Shown piece by piece: positions 35,802 to 43,517 of a stretch of DNA of 64,000 nucleotides; position 1 is the stretch's first letter, and each line of letters starts with the position of its first letter. The stretch is from Aalborgiella sp963841045 (GTDB taxonomy: Bacteria; Pseudomonadota; Gammaproteobacteria; Burkholderiales; Burkholderiaceae_C). The notes under the pieces are model-generated. The model did no database searches, was not told the origin of the DNA, and worked only from the letters and a program-made list of their open reading frames with translations. The stretch spans positions 124,001 to 188,000 of the forward strand of contig CAWJBD010000010.1 of the NCBI GenBank assembly GCA_963841045.1, written 5' to 3'. Both the position numbers and the translations under genes were made by a program.

Positions 35802-37373
35802 ATGCCAAACATCAAAGAAACAATCTCACATTGGCTGAATCAAGTCTTGCAAAAGATATTTTCGCTGACCGATCAATTCAAGCCAAACAAGCATCAACAC
35901 GATATAACTGTTTTAACACGGCAAGTCATCGCATTAGATGCGCGCCATTACGCCACTGTCATCATTCCCGCTTTGAACGAGGCAAAACGCATAGCTGAGG
36001 TGGTTGCCTTTGCGCTTGCCGATTCTGCCACTGCCGAAGTGATCGTGATTGATGACAGCTCGATTGATGATACCTTCAATTTGGCGCAACAAGCAGGCGC
36101 AAAAGTGTATACCAGCAGCATGTTGGGCAAGGGTGCATCAATGAAAGATGGTGTGGCTTTTGCGCAATCGCAGATATTGGTTTATCTCGATGGTGATTTG
36201 ACAGGACTGCGTCAAGGCCTCATCACTGATCTTTGTGCACCTTTACTGCGCGGTGATGCAGATTTTGTGAAAGCGAGTTTTGGCCGTGGGGGTGGACGTG
36301 TAACGGAGTTGACTGCCAAACCGATGTTGAAGGTGTTTTTTCCTGAGATTGCTTATCTAACACAACCCTTGGGCGGTATCATTGCTGCTCGAAAACAATT
36401 ACTGCAGTCTTTGGATTTTGAAGATGGTTATGGTGTTGACGTAGGCTTGGTAATTGATGCACATCTTGCTGGGGCGCAATTGGCGCAAGTGGACATTGGT
36501 TCATTGGCGCATGACAGTCAGCCTTTGCAAGATTTAACCTTGATGGCGAATGAGATAGCCCGCGTCATATTTTCTCGAGCTAAAGCTGCTGGCAGATTAC
36601 ACCCAGAACAAATTGCATCAATGTATGAGACACAACGTCAAGCAGCTTCGGGTATTCAGTATGTTTTAACCCGTCGTAAAGGACGGCAGAGATTATTGCT
36701 GCTGGACATGGATGGCACCTTAACTGCGTCGCGATTTGTGATGGAATTGGCTAAAGCCACCGGCCAAGAAGAGAATTTGATGGCCTTGCTAGACAATGAT
36801 GGCGATGCTGTTACACGCAGCGAGCGCATTGCGCAATTGTTTCAATATGTACACAAAAAGAAATTTGAGCAAGTTGCAAGAGAGCTTGCAATACGTCCTG
36901 GCGTGATTGAGTTTGTTAAACAAATGCGCCGACGTGGCTTCATGGTGGGTGTGGTAAGCGACAGCTATTTTGTGGCGGCAGAGACCATTCGACGCAGAAT
37001 TTTTGCGGACTTTGCAATGGCGCACACCTTGTGTTTTGAAAATGAGGTTTGTAATGGCAAATTGCGAATCAATCCAGCATTTTTATTGGAAAACCAAGAT
37101 TTGCCGACATCCAATTCAAGCGCCGAAATCTGTAAAAGCAATGTTCTGCGGCACTTTCTGAATGATAAAAATGACAGTCAAATTGAATTGACGTGGGCTA
37201 TTGGTGATAATTTGAACGATATGGCACTGTTGCGCATGGTCAATAAAGCAATTGTCATTGAACCAAAGTCTTCTGTTTTGACTGATATCCCCAACGTCAC
37301 TGAAATCAAGTCATTCGAGGAGTTATTGCAATTGCTGCCCAACCATGAACTCGTTCAAATTGGTACAAACTGA
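35802..37373 (+). CDS. Fused GT81-like glycosyltransferase and HAD phosphatase (possible glucosylglycerate synthase)
   Basis: 523 residues with two enzymes in one chain. Residues about 45-290 are a GT-A glycosyltransferase: TVIIPALNEAKRIAEVV, VIDDSSIDDT, LGKGASMKDGV, LVYLDGDLTG (metal DxD), LGGIIAARKQLL and GYGVDVGLVIDAHL, the pattern of glucosyl-3-phosphoglycerate synthases (GT81). Residues about 300-520 are a HAD phosphatase: LLLLDMDGTLT (nucleophile Asp), GVVSDSYFV and WAIGDNLNDMALL. Together these would make and dephosphorylate glucosyl-3-phosphoglycerate, giving the osmolyte glucosylglycerate. Substrates are inferred. Separate proteins do this in most organisms; a fused mannosyl equivalent is known. 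Confidence 0.75.
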   Translation: MPNIKETISHWLNQVLQKIFSLTDQFKPNKHQHDITVLTRQVIALDARHYATVIIPALNEAKRIAEVVAFALADSATAEVIVIDDSSIDDTFNLAQQAGAKVYTSSMLGKGASMKDGVAFAQSQILVYLDGDLTGLRQGLITDLCAPLLRGDADFVKASFGRGGGRVTELTAKPMLKVFFPEIAYLTQPLGGIIAARKQLLQSLDFEDGYGVDVGLVIDAHLAGAQLAQVDIGSLAHDSQPLQDLTLMANEIARVIFSRAKAAGRLHPEQIASMYETQRQAASGIQYVLTRRKGRQRLLLLDMDGTLTASRFVMELAKATGQEENLMALLDNDGDAVTRSERIAQLFQYVHKKKFEQVARELAIRPGVIEFVKQMRRRGFMVGVVSDSYFVAAETIRRRIFADFAMAHTLCFENEVCNGKLRINPAFLLENQDLPTSNSSAEICKSNVLRHFLNDKNDSQIELTWAIGDNLNDMALLRMVNKAIVIEPKSSVLTDIPNVTEIKSFEELLQLLPNHELVQIGTN

Positions 37374-37456
37374 TTGAATTCATCGTCTTTTAGTCTGTCT
37401 TTTTGTAGCACAATGCAAAGCTTGCTCATTAGATAAAGAATTGACACCCACTTGCC

Positions 37457-37735
37457 ATGTCAGACCACTACGCAGCCCTAGGCCTTGCCAGCAGCGCCAC
37501 ATTGGCCGATGTGAAAAAAGCCTATCGCCAAAAAGCCGCTTTTTACCATCCCGACCGTAACGATGCCGAGGATGCGGCAGAGCGTTTTCGGGCGGTGCAA
37601 GCAGCTTATGACGTATTGAGCGATGATGATAAGCGTCAAGCTTACGACGACAACCGTCGCCGCAATTTGCTGGACAACCCTTTAGACACCGCACGCGAGA
37701 TTTGGCAAAGCTACTTTAAAACCATACAACTGTAA
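37457..37735 (+). CDS. J-domain protein (short DnaJ-like co-chaperone)
   Basis: 92 residues, essentially a J domain: HYAALGLASSATLADVKKAY, then the HPD motif in AFYHPDRND, and VQAAYDVLSDDDKRQAYDD. No Gly/Phe region, zinc fingers or C-terminal substrate domain follows. It should stimulate an Hsp70 (DnaK or a special partner), with specificity supplied by other proteins. It heads a set of three uncharacterised genes in the same direction. Confidence 0.88.
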   Translation: MSDHYAALGLASSATLADVKKAYRQKAAFYHPDRNDAEDAAERFRAVQAAYDVLSDDDKRQAYDDNRRRNLLDNPLDTAREIWQSYFKTIQL

Positions 37736-37758
37736 AAATATTTACGACACATACCGCA

Positions 37759-38319
37759 ATGACCATTTCCCCCTTTTTCAAACACCTGCGCACCAGTTAC
37801 CAAGCCGAGCTGGACGATTTAACGTCCGACTCTGAAGGCAAAGACGTGCTGAAAAAGCGTTTGGCCGAAAAGCGCAAAGAGCTGGACTTTTTAAAGCAGA
37901 TGATTGAGCTCAGCCCCGAAATGGTGGCAGTCGTTTTCCATGATGCGTTCAAGGTGAAATTGCCAGCAGTGTTGGACGATTTGCTGAGTTTTGATTCGGA
38001 AGAGTTACCGGAATGGAGCAGTTTGTCAGACGTGGTGCAGCTGGCCGATTGGGCGCAAGAACCCGCCAAAGTGATTTTGGCTGAACCGCAAGGTGAATGG
38101 TTCATGACCGTGGCGGCGGCATTGGAATACATGTTCCACAAGAAAACGCACCGTCCAGCTCAACACGATGACGATGAAAAAGACGATGAGAATGAAGACC
38201 ACGATGGCGGCGCTGATTACGACAGCGAACACGACCGTGAAGAATACAAAGAGGCCAAAGCACGCGAAGAAGCCGGGCAAGATTGGATGGTGGAGCAGGG
38301 CTTTGACCGAAAAGAATAA
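37759..38319 (+). CDS. Hypothetical protein with acidic C-terminal tail (J-domain cluster)
   Basis: 186 residues, family not recognised. Residues 1-50 are charged and helical (LKKRLAEKRKELDFLKQMI), the middle folds (MVAVVFHDAFKVKLPAVLDD, EWFMTVAAALEYMFHKKTH) and residues 133-175 are an Asp/Glu/His-rich tail. It begins 23 bp after the J-domain gene. The following gene also has acidic ends. Acidic tails occur in client-holding or histone-like-chaperone proteins, but no function can be named. Confidence 0.7.
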   Translation: MTISPFFKHLRTSYQAELDDLTSDSEGKDVLKKRLAEKRKELDFLKQMIELSPEMVAVVFHDAFKVKLPAVLDDLLSFDSEELPEWSSLSDVVQLADWAQEPAKVILAEPQGEWFMTVAAALEYMFHKKTHRPAQHDDDEKDDENEDHDGGADYDSEHDREEYKEAKAREEAGQDWMVEQGFDRKE

Positions 38320-38330
38320 ACCATGTCCAT

Positions 38331-38449
38331 AAATTCATTTTCCGAGCGAATTGCTGCGTTGCGCGGTACTCGAAATCCTCATGTACCTGACGTACATTCC
38401 GGTTTCTGTGTTCCGTGCGCCTTGCACTTCATCTCGGAAAACTGAATTT
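38331..38449. repeat. 119-bp imperfect palindrome with 16-17-bp terminal inverted repeats (MITE-like)
   Basis: The left end AAATTCATTTTCCGAG and the right end CTCGGAAAACTGAATTT are inverted copies differing by one base. The arms continue to pair imperfectly (GCTGCGTTGCGCGG against GGCGCACGG/AAGTGCAAGGCG) to the centre ATGTAC-CTGAC-GTACAT. The whole unit could form one long hairpin. It lies exactly between two genes of the J-domain cluster. Single copy in this window. Confidence 0.75.
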
Positions 38450-38477
38450 CTAAACATGATTCAAAAACAGGATTTCT

Positions 38478-39233
38478 ATGACAACTCAAACCAACAGCCA
38501 ACTGGCGCTGATCACCAAAACCCAAGCATTGATAGCGGCGGGCGACATCGTGGGTGCTGAGAATGCGCTGATGACTTTGGCAGACGAAGAGGGTGACCAA
38601 GCTTTGATGGTGGTGCTGGAGCAATTGCCCCCTAAAGACATTTTGGCGGTGATGCGCGAGTACGACAATTCCAAGGAATCGGTGGTCAACCTGTTGGTAT
38701 CACCGCAGCAATTTGCCCGTGCTGTTGTGATTGAAAAGCAATACAAAGACCTGAGCCGCACCCATTTGCGCGGCATGATGAACGCTATTTTGTTTCGCGA
38801 CGGTGCCGACACCGATGAGTTTTTAACCGCGATTGGCGACTTAGAAGGCGGCAGCGAAGCGCTGGCCGATTACTTCAGTGAAAAGTGGAGCCGCGTAGAA
38901 GCCTTTGCCCGAAGCGGCACATTTGACACCGTAGAAGACGATGGCGACATGTTGTCGGAAGACGACTTGTACAACCAGTCTTACGCCAAACCCAAAATTG
39001 ATGAAGACGATATTGCCGACCGCGATTGGATGCAGCTGGCTTGGATTTTGCGCTATCGCTTGCCCGATTTGTTCATTGAAATGCTGCTGGTCTTGCGCGC
39101 CAAAGCACGTGCGCACGATGCGGGTTTGGGTGAATACGAAGAAGACGATGACGGCAAAGTAGAAACCGCGGCGACAGACCGTGGCAATGCCACACCAGCG
39201 GCACTGGATGATGATGAGGAATCAGCCATCTAA
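38478..39233 (+). CDS. Hypothetical helical protein with acidic C-terminus (J-domain cluster)
   Basis: 251 residues, not assigned to a family. The N-terminal half is made of helical hairpins (TKTQALIAAGDIVGAENALM; GDQALMVVLEQLPPKDILAV), reminiscent of HEAT/TPR-type scaffolds. A central acidic segment (DTVEDDGDMLSEDDLYNQ) and an acidic end (YEEDDDGK, ALDDDEESAI) flank a hydrophobic helix set (WMQLAWILRYRLPDLFIEML). It follows the 119-bp palindrome and precedes a repeat copy. Likely soluble scaffold; role unknown. Confidence 0.7.
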   Translation: MTTQTNSQLALITKTQALIAAGDIVGAENALMTLADEEGDQALMVVLEQLPPKDILAVMREYDNSKESVVNLLVSPQQFARAVVIEKQYKDLSRTHLRGMMNAILFRDGADTDEFLTAIGDLEGGSEALADYFSEKWSRVEAFARSGTFDTVEDDGDMLSEDDLYNQSYAKPKIDEDDIADRDWMQLAWILRYRLPDLFIEMLLVLRAKARAHDAGLGEYEEDDDGKVETAATDRGNATPAALDDDEESAI

Positions 39234-39248
39234 AGTGTAAACTTGTAT

Positions 39249-39313
39249 GCTATCTAAATCATAGCAATGTAGGCAATCAATACGCCGGATACAGCCATAT
39301 TTCTTATATAAAA
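39249..39313 (+). repeat. Interspersed palindromic repeat copy (abuts a start codon)
   Basis: GCTATCTAAATCATAGC head, TAGGCAATCAATACGCCGG core, ATACAGCCATATTTCTTA tail. It runs up to the ATG of the next gene at 39313, leaving no room for a separate ribosome-binding site. Confidence 0.9.
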
Positions 39314-40563
39314 TGACCATCAGTCTCTACGATTCACGTCCGTTTTTTGAAAAAGCCCTGCAATACGGTGTGCAGCATGGTTTGTTGGACCAAGCCAAAC
39401 TGGATGCGATTTGCAATGACGCACCCAAAGGCATGGTGCAAATTGCGCGCTATTTGGGCAATGAAAATTTGCGACCTGACATTGAGCTGGCCAAAAACCG
39501 CATCGTTAATTTGGTGAGCCTGCATTTGGAGCAAGCTAGCAATGGCGACTTGCGCACTGCCGCGCAATTGTTGCGCGACAACTCTTTGCTATCGCGTTCC
39601 AAAGCTGGCTCTGACATGCTCAAAGATTTGATCGTGATGCCGCAAAACACGCATTTCGCCATGAGTGAACGCAGCGAGTTTGTCGAAGAGCACATTCCGC
39701 TCTTAGCCAAATGGTCGCTGCGCCCCTTGGCAGACTACCAAGCCGAACTCGCCACCCGCAGCCAAGTGGCACAGGTCGTCGATGCTGCTTTGTGGCTGGC
39801 GGATTTTTATGGCTTGGACGATGAAGAGCTGGTTGAAGCCGGCACCGATGCCGAAGCGGTGATTCGAACCTCGCTCTTAGCGCTCACCTTCAAAGCCAAA
39901 CAATTGCCAGATTGGACCGCATTTGAACGGTTGATTGAGCGCCTGCGCAGCCATGTGGCACAACATGGCGCCATGCCCGCCTTGGTTTTACCCAAAAATT
40001 TACCCAGCGAATATTGGCCAGTTTTAGAAAACATCCATGCTTCAGTGGTGAAGGATTTGTCCAAGCTGTGGGATGCAAAATTACCTGTTCGCAAACTCTT
40101 TTTGCAAACTCCCGCATTCATTGGCCGCTATTTTTGGCAAGAGAATCCCTTGGGCGACATGGACAGCTATGAACGTGAAGTGGACGACAAACACGCCGCC
40201 CGCATGCAGCAAAGCAGTGAGACCTGGCAAACCCTGACACAAGGCCACAGCGACGATGCCACGCTCTTGACCGTGTTGTTGTGCGTAGCCACTGGCGCAA
40301 AACCATCCGCGTTGTTAAGCGAATCGGCTGCCAAAACCGTGGTGCGCAAAATTCGCAAAGCGGTGCTGGATGGGCAAGCTGGCGTGGACTCGGCCAAAGT
40401 CAGCCAGTTTTTAGAAGAGCATGCACCTCCCGCTTACCAAGCTGCCTTTGGTAAGCTGTGGCAAGATTTTTTGCACGATGCACTGCCCACCTTGAAGAGC
40501 GATTTTGATTACGATATGCATGACGCAATGGCGCATTTGCGTTTGCATTGCCATATCAAATAA
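39313..40563 (+). CDS. Hypothetical protein, large helical (J-domain cluster)
   Basis: 416 residues, predominantly helical, no recognised catalytic motif. Segments such as FFEKALQYGVQHGLLDQAKL, LGNENLRPDIELAKNRIVNL and YQAAFGKLWQDFLHDALPTL suggest an all-alpha repeat fold. No signal peptide or membrane helix. The ATG at 39313 adjoins the tail of a repeat copy, and no Shine-Dalgarno is visible, so translation may be weak or leaderless-like, or coupled to upstream genes. Last of the four-gene set that starts with the J-domain protein. Confidence 0.7.
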   Translation: MTISLYDSRPFFEKALQYGVQHGLLDQAKLDAICNDAPKGMVQIARYLGNENLRPDIELAKNRIVNLVSLHLEQASNGDLRTAAQLLRDNSLLSRSKAGSDMLKDLIVMPQNTHFAMSERSEFVEEHIPLLAKWSLRPLADYQAELATRSQVAQVVDAALWLADFYGLDDEELVEAGTDAEAVIRTSLLALTFKAKQLPDWTAFERLIERLRSHVAQHGAMPALVLPKNLPSEYWPVLENIHASVVKDLSKLWDAKLPVRKLFLQTPAFIGRYFWQENPLGDMDSYEREVDDKHAARMQQSSETWQTLTQGHSDDATLLTVLLCVATGAKPSALLSESAAKTVVRKIRKAVLDGQAGVDSAKVSQFLEEHAPPAYQAAFGKLWQDFLHDALPTLKSDFDYDMHDAMAHLRLHCHIK

Positions 40564-40582
40564 TGCATATGCACAATGAAAT

Positions 40583-40647
40583 GCTATATATTTAATAGCA
40601 ACACAGGCAATAAATACGTCGGCTATAGGCCAATATAACCATTAAAA
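40583..40647 (+). repeat. Interspersed palindromic repeat copy (intergenic, before mog)
   Basis: GCTATATATTTAATAGC head, CAGGCAATAAATACGTCGG core, CTATAGGCCAATATAACC tail. It ends about 12 bp before the mog ATG, occupying most of the intergenic space. Confidence 0.9.
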
Positions 40648-40658
40648 TTTTACAAAAT

Positions 40659-41261
40659 ATGACGAATCAAGAAATCAACCCGCATGACGCCATCAAAATC
40701 GGCATTGTCTCTATCAGCGATCGCGCTTCGTTGGGTGTTTATGAAGACAAAGGCTTGCCCGCTTTGCAAGATTGGCTGAATGCCGCATTGCAAAACCCTA
40801 TTCTCTTTGAGCCGCGTTTAATCCCTGATGAGCAAGACCAAATCAGCCAAGCTTTGATTGAGTTGGTTGATGCGGGCTGTGCAATGGTGTTGACTACAGG
40901 TGGTACGGGGCCGGCGTTGCGTGATGTCACGCCTGAAGCCACTTTGGCAGTGGCCGACAAGGTGATGCCTGGCTTTGGTGAGCAAATGCGGCAAATCAGT
41001 TTGACCTTTGTGCCGACGGCCATTTTGTCGCGCCAAGTGGCGGTGATTCGCGGCAAATGCCTCATCATCAATTTGCCTGGTCAACCCAAAGCGATTGCCG
41101 AAACTTTGGGTGGATTGAAAAATGCTGATGGCACGCAAGTGGTCAACGGTATCTTTTCAGCAGTGCCATATTGCATTGATTTGATTGGCGGGCCGTACAT
41201 GGAAACCAACGACGCGGTTTGCAAAGCTTGGCGACCAAAAACGGCGATTCGCGCGAAATAA
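40659..41261 (+). CDS. mog: Molybdopterin adenylyltransferase
   Basis: Activates molybdopterin with ATP before molybdenum insertion. Motifs of the MogA/MoaB family: IGIVSISDRASLGVYEDKG, VLTTGGTGPALRDVTPEAT (nucleotide-binding loop) and CLIINLPGQPKAIAETL. 200 residues. It supplies cofactor for enzymes such as the oxidoreductase at 5.9-8.2 kb. Not clustered with other moa/moe genes here. Confidence 0.93.
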   Translation: MTNQEINPHDAIKIGIVSISDRASLGVYEDKGLPALQDWLNAALQNPILFEPRLIPDEQDQISQALIELVDAGCAMVLTTGGTGPALRDVTPEATLAVADKVMPGFGEQMRQISLTFVPTAILSRQVAVIRGKCLIINLPGQPKAIAETLGGLKNADGTQVVNGIFSAVPYCIDLIGGPYMETNDAVCKAWRPKTAIRAK

Positions 41262-41278
41262 AAATCAAGCTGGGAAAT

Positions 41279-42052
41279 TTACTTCCCGATTAGCTCATTT
41301 AATTTTTCCGCCTCAAAACAATCTTGTCGATGCGCATCGGATGGCACGCAGTTGTCGGCTTTGTTTTGTGTTGAGAGTTGTTCGATGGCTTTCCACAAAA
41401 GCGTGATTTGGTGGTCTTGACTGGCGGCGCCATCGACCAAACCGCGCAGTGCTTGGCTCACCGGGTCTGCATCGTTGGTGATGCCGTAAGCGTTGAATTT
41501 GGGATCTTGGGTGGTCACATCGGCACTGGTGTCATCCTTGCTGGGGATGATGCGCGCTGGTATACCGACGGCTGTTGCGCCCGCTGGTACAGGTTTTATC
41601 ACCACCGCGTTGCTGCCTATCTTGGCATTGTCACCCACCACAAAGCCGCCCAGTACTTTGGCACCCGCACTCACCACCACGTTTTTACCCAAAGTGGGGT
41701 GGCGCTTTGCGCCTTTGTAGAGTGATGTACCACCCAATGTCACACCTTGGTAAATGGTGCAGCCGTCGCCAATCTCTGCCGTCTCACCCACCACCACGCC
41801 CATGGCATGGTCGAAAAAAACACGTTCACCTACGACCGCAGCAGGGTGAATTTCGATGCCGGTTAAAAAACGTGAAATGTTTGATACCCAACGCGCCAAC
41901 CATTTCAGTCCCATACCCCAACAGGCGTGCGCAAAACGGTGCAACACCACAGCGTGAAAGCCGGGGTAACTGGTGATCACGTCCCAGCGCGTGCGCGCTG
42001 CGGGGTCGCGGTCTAAGATGCATTGAATGTCGGATTGGATGCGCTTGAACAT
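41279..42052 (-). CDS. cysE: Serine O-acetyltransferase
   Basis: Makes O-acetylserine for cysteine synthesis. The left-handed beta-helix region contains GIEIHPAAVVGERVFFDHAM, the catalytic His-Asp (FFDHAMG) and GVTLGGTSLYKGAKRHPTLG with the substrate-binding loop. A long C-terminal tail of about 80 residues ends in LNELIGK; the final residues in this family bind cysteine synthase or mediate feedback. 257 residues. Converges on mog with 17 bp between. Confidence 0.92.
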   Translation of the reverse strand: MFKRIQSDIQCILDRDPAARTRWDVITSYPGFHAVVLHRFAHACWGMGLKWLARWVSNISRFLTGIEIHPAAVVGERVFFDHAMGVVVGETAEIGDGCTIYQGVTLGGTSLYKGAKRHPTLGKNVVVSAGAKVLGGFVVGDNAKIGSNAVVIKPVPAGATAVGIPARIIPSKDDTSADVTTQDPKFNAYGITNDADPVSQALRGLVDGAASQDHQITLLWKAIEQLSTQNKADNCVPSDAHRQDCFEAEKLNELIGK

Positions 42053-42097
42053 GCCTTAAGTTTAATGCAGGTTGAAAGAATGTTCCGTCAAGCCTTG

Positions 42098-43471
42098 TTA
42101 AGGCTTTTGTGGGCTAGGTGATTGTGCAAAATCACTTGTTCCTACAACAGTGGGCGCTGGACCAAGCCAAGACACATTTGCCACTTTGAGCAAGCGGTCC
42201 ACATAGGCAAACGCGCTGCGGTTGCCACCACTTCTTTTGATTTTGAGCCGCACCACTTTGTCGGCTTTTTGAGCCGCTTGCAAGATGGGTAGCAACTGTT
42301 CGCTGCTGGCAATCACCACATCGTCAATCGCTTCTAAATAATCGCCCGTTTGCAATTCTGCCGCGCTGCCCAGTGAGCCGGGTTCAATGAAATGCGCACG
42401 CACGCGGGGCAGGGTGAAGTCTTGAATGTCTCTGAAACCACTCACTGCAAACAACACGCCTGATGCTTTCACGCCCGTGCGGTTGCGTAAATCATCTTCT
42501 ACAAGCAATTTGCCTTGCACGCTGACAGCTTTACCTGCACGCTGGATGCGCAATTCAATCGCATCAAGCTGGCCACGCAGTTTATCAAAGAGTTGTGTTT
42601 CGTTGTCAATTTTGCCGGGCTTGTTGCCCACTTCCAAAATCACGTCATCGGCTTGAAGCGGAAGCAAATCTTTGGCTAAAAAGGTTTTGGCCACACGCAA
42701 AATTTTGCGGTCATCCAGGTCGGTGTAATACACCACGGGTGCTTTGGGCGGGCTGGGGTTTTTGCCCTCTTTGAGCAAGTTGATGATTGTGCAGGCGTAT
42801 TTCATGCTCACAGCAAAATTGGTGTTTTGCGAGCCGCGCACGGTTGACGTGTTCACACCAATCACTTTGCCTGTGCTCATGCTGATGAGTGGTCCGCCCG
42901 AATTGCCGGGGTTAATCGGTGCATCGGTTTGCAGCAGTTCTGATTCATGGCGGTTGCTGACGCCCGAGATAATGCCCTTGGTACCTGTGTATTTGAAACC
43001 CAGCGGATGACCAAATGCGCCTACAGGGTGGCCCACAGAAGGCAAATCGCCACACCACAGAGGCGCATCTGACACATTGTTAGCGTTTTGCACCGATGCG
43101 CCTAATTCAAGTAACGCCAAGTCCAAATAGGGGTCCACATACAGTTTGTTGGCCAGCACAAAATCGCCATTGCGCACAGAGACTTCCACGCGTGAGGGCG
43201 AACGGCTCACCACATGCGCATTGGTCAATACCCAGCCACGCGACTTGTCGATCACAAAACCCGCGCCGCGCGATGTACCAGCGGAATCGCCAGAAAAGGG
43301 TGTCAGGGTCGAGGTTTTGATTTCTACCGTGAAATCCAGCGCCTTCTTGTAAACGGCTTCGGTCGCATCCACTTGGGCGGTCGCGCACGATGAGCATAAA
43401 AAAGCTGCGATGAATACTGAGGCTAATTGGGCAAAGCTGGTAGTGAGTGAATTGTTCATGGTTTGAATCAT
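42098..43471 (-). CDS. Trypsin-like S1C serine protease with PDZ-like region, lipoprotein candidate
   Basis: DegP/HtrA-like periplasmic protease, 457 residues. A leader with a possible lipobox (AFLCSSC) precedes the protease domain with the complete triad: WVLTNAHVVS (His), YLDLALLELG (Asp) and APINPGNSGGPL (Ser). A large C-terminal half resembles PDZ domains (GVLFAVSGFRDIQD; GDYLEAIDDVVIASSEQLLP). It differs from DegP in its C-terminal arrangement, so a specialised role is likely. The ATG at 43471 and one four codons in are both possible. Confidence 0.82.
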   Translation of the reverse strand: MIQTMNNSLTTSFAQLASVFIAAFLCSSCATAQVDATEAVYKKALDFTVEIKTSTLTPFSGDSAGTSRGAGFVIDKSRGWVLTNAHVVSRSPSRVEVSVRNGDFVLANKLYVDPYLDLALLELGASVQNANNVSDAPLWCGDLPSVGHPVGAFGHPLGFKYTGTKGIISGVSNRHESELLQTDAPINPGNSGGPLISMSTGKVIGVNTSTVRGSQNTNFAVSMKYACTIINLLKEGKNPSPPKAPVVYYTDLDDRKILRVAKTFLAKDLLPLQADDVILEVGNKPGKIDNETQLFDKLRGQLDAIELRIQRAGKAVSVQGKLLVEDDLRNRTGVKASGVLFAVSGFRDIQDFTLPRVRAHFIEPGSLGSAAELQTGDYLEAIDDVVIASSEQLLPILQAAQKADKVVRLKIKRSGGNRSAFAYVDRLLKVANVSWLGPAPTVVGTSDFAQSPSPQKP

Positions 43472-43517
43472 GATTGGATGTTACAGCTATATCAATTTGC
43501 CCGTTGTCAGTCAGCCT

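Noticed and set aside
35802..35815. MFGMFG repeat extension of the DUF3820 protein
   Set aside because: The upstream extension overlaps the start of the divergent glycosyltransferase gene and is not family-like; ATG at 35635 is used.
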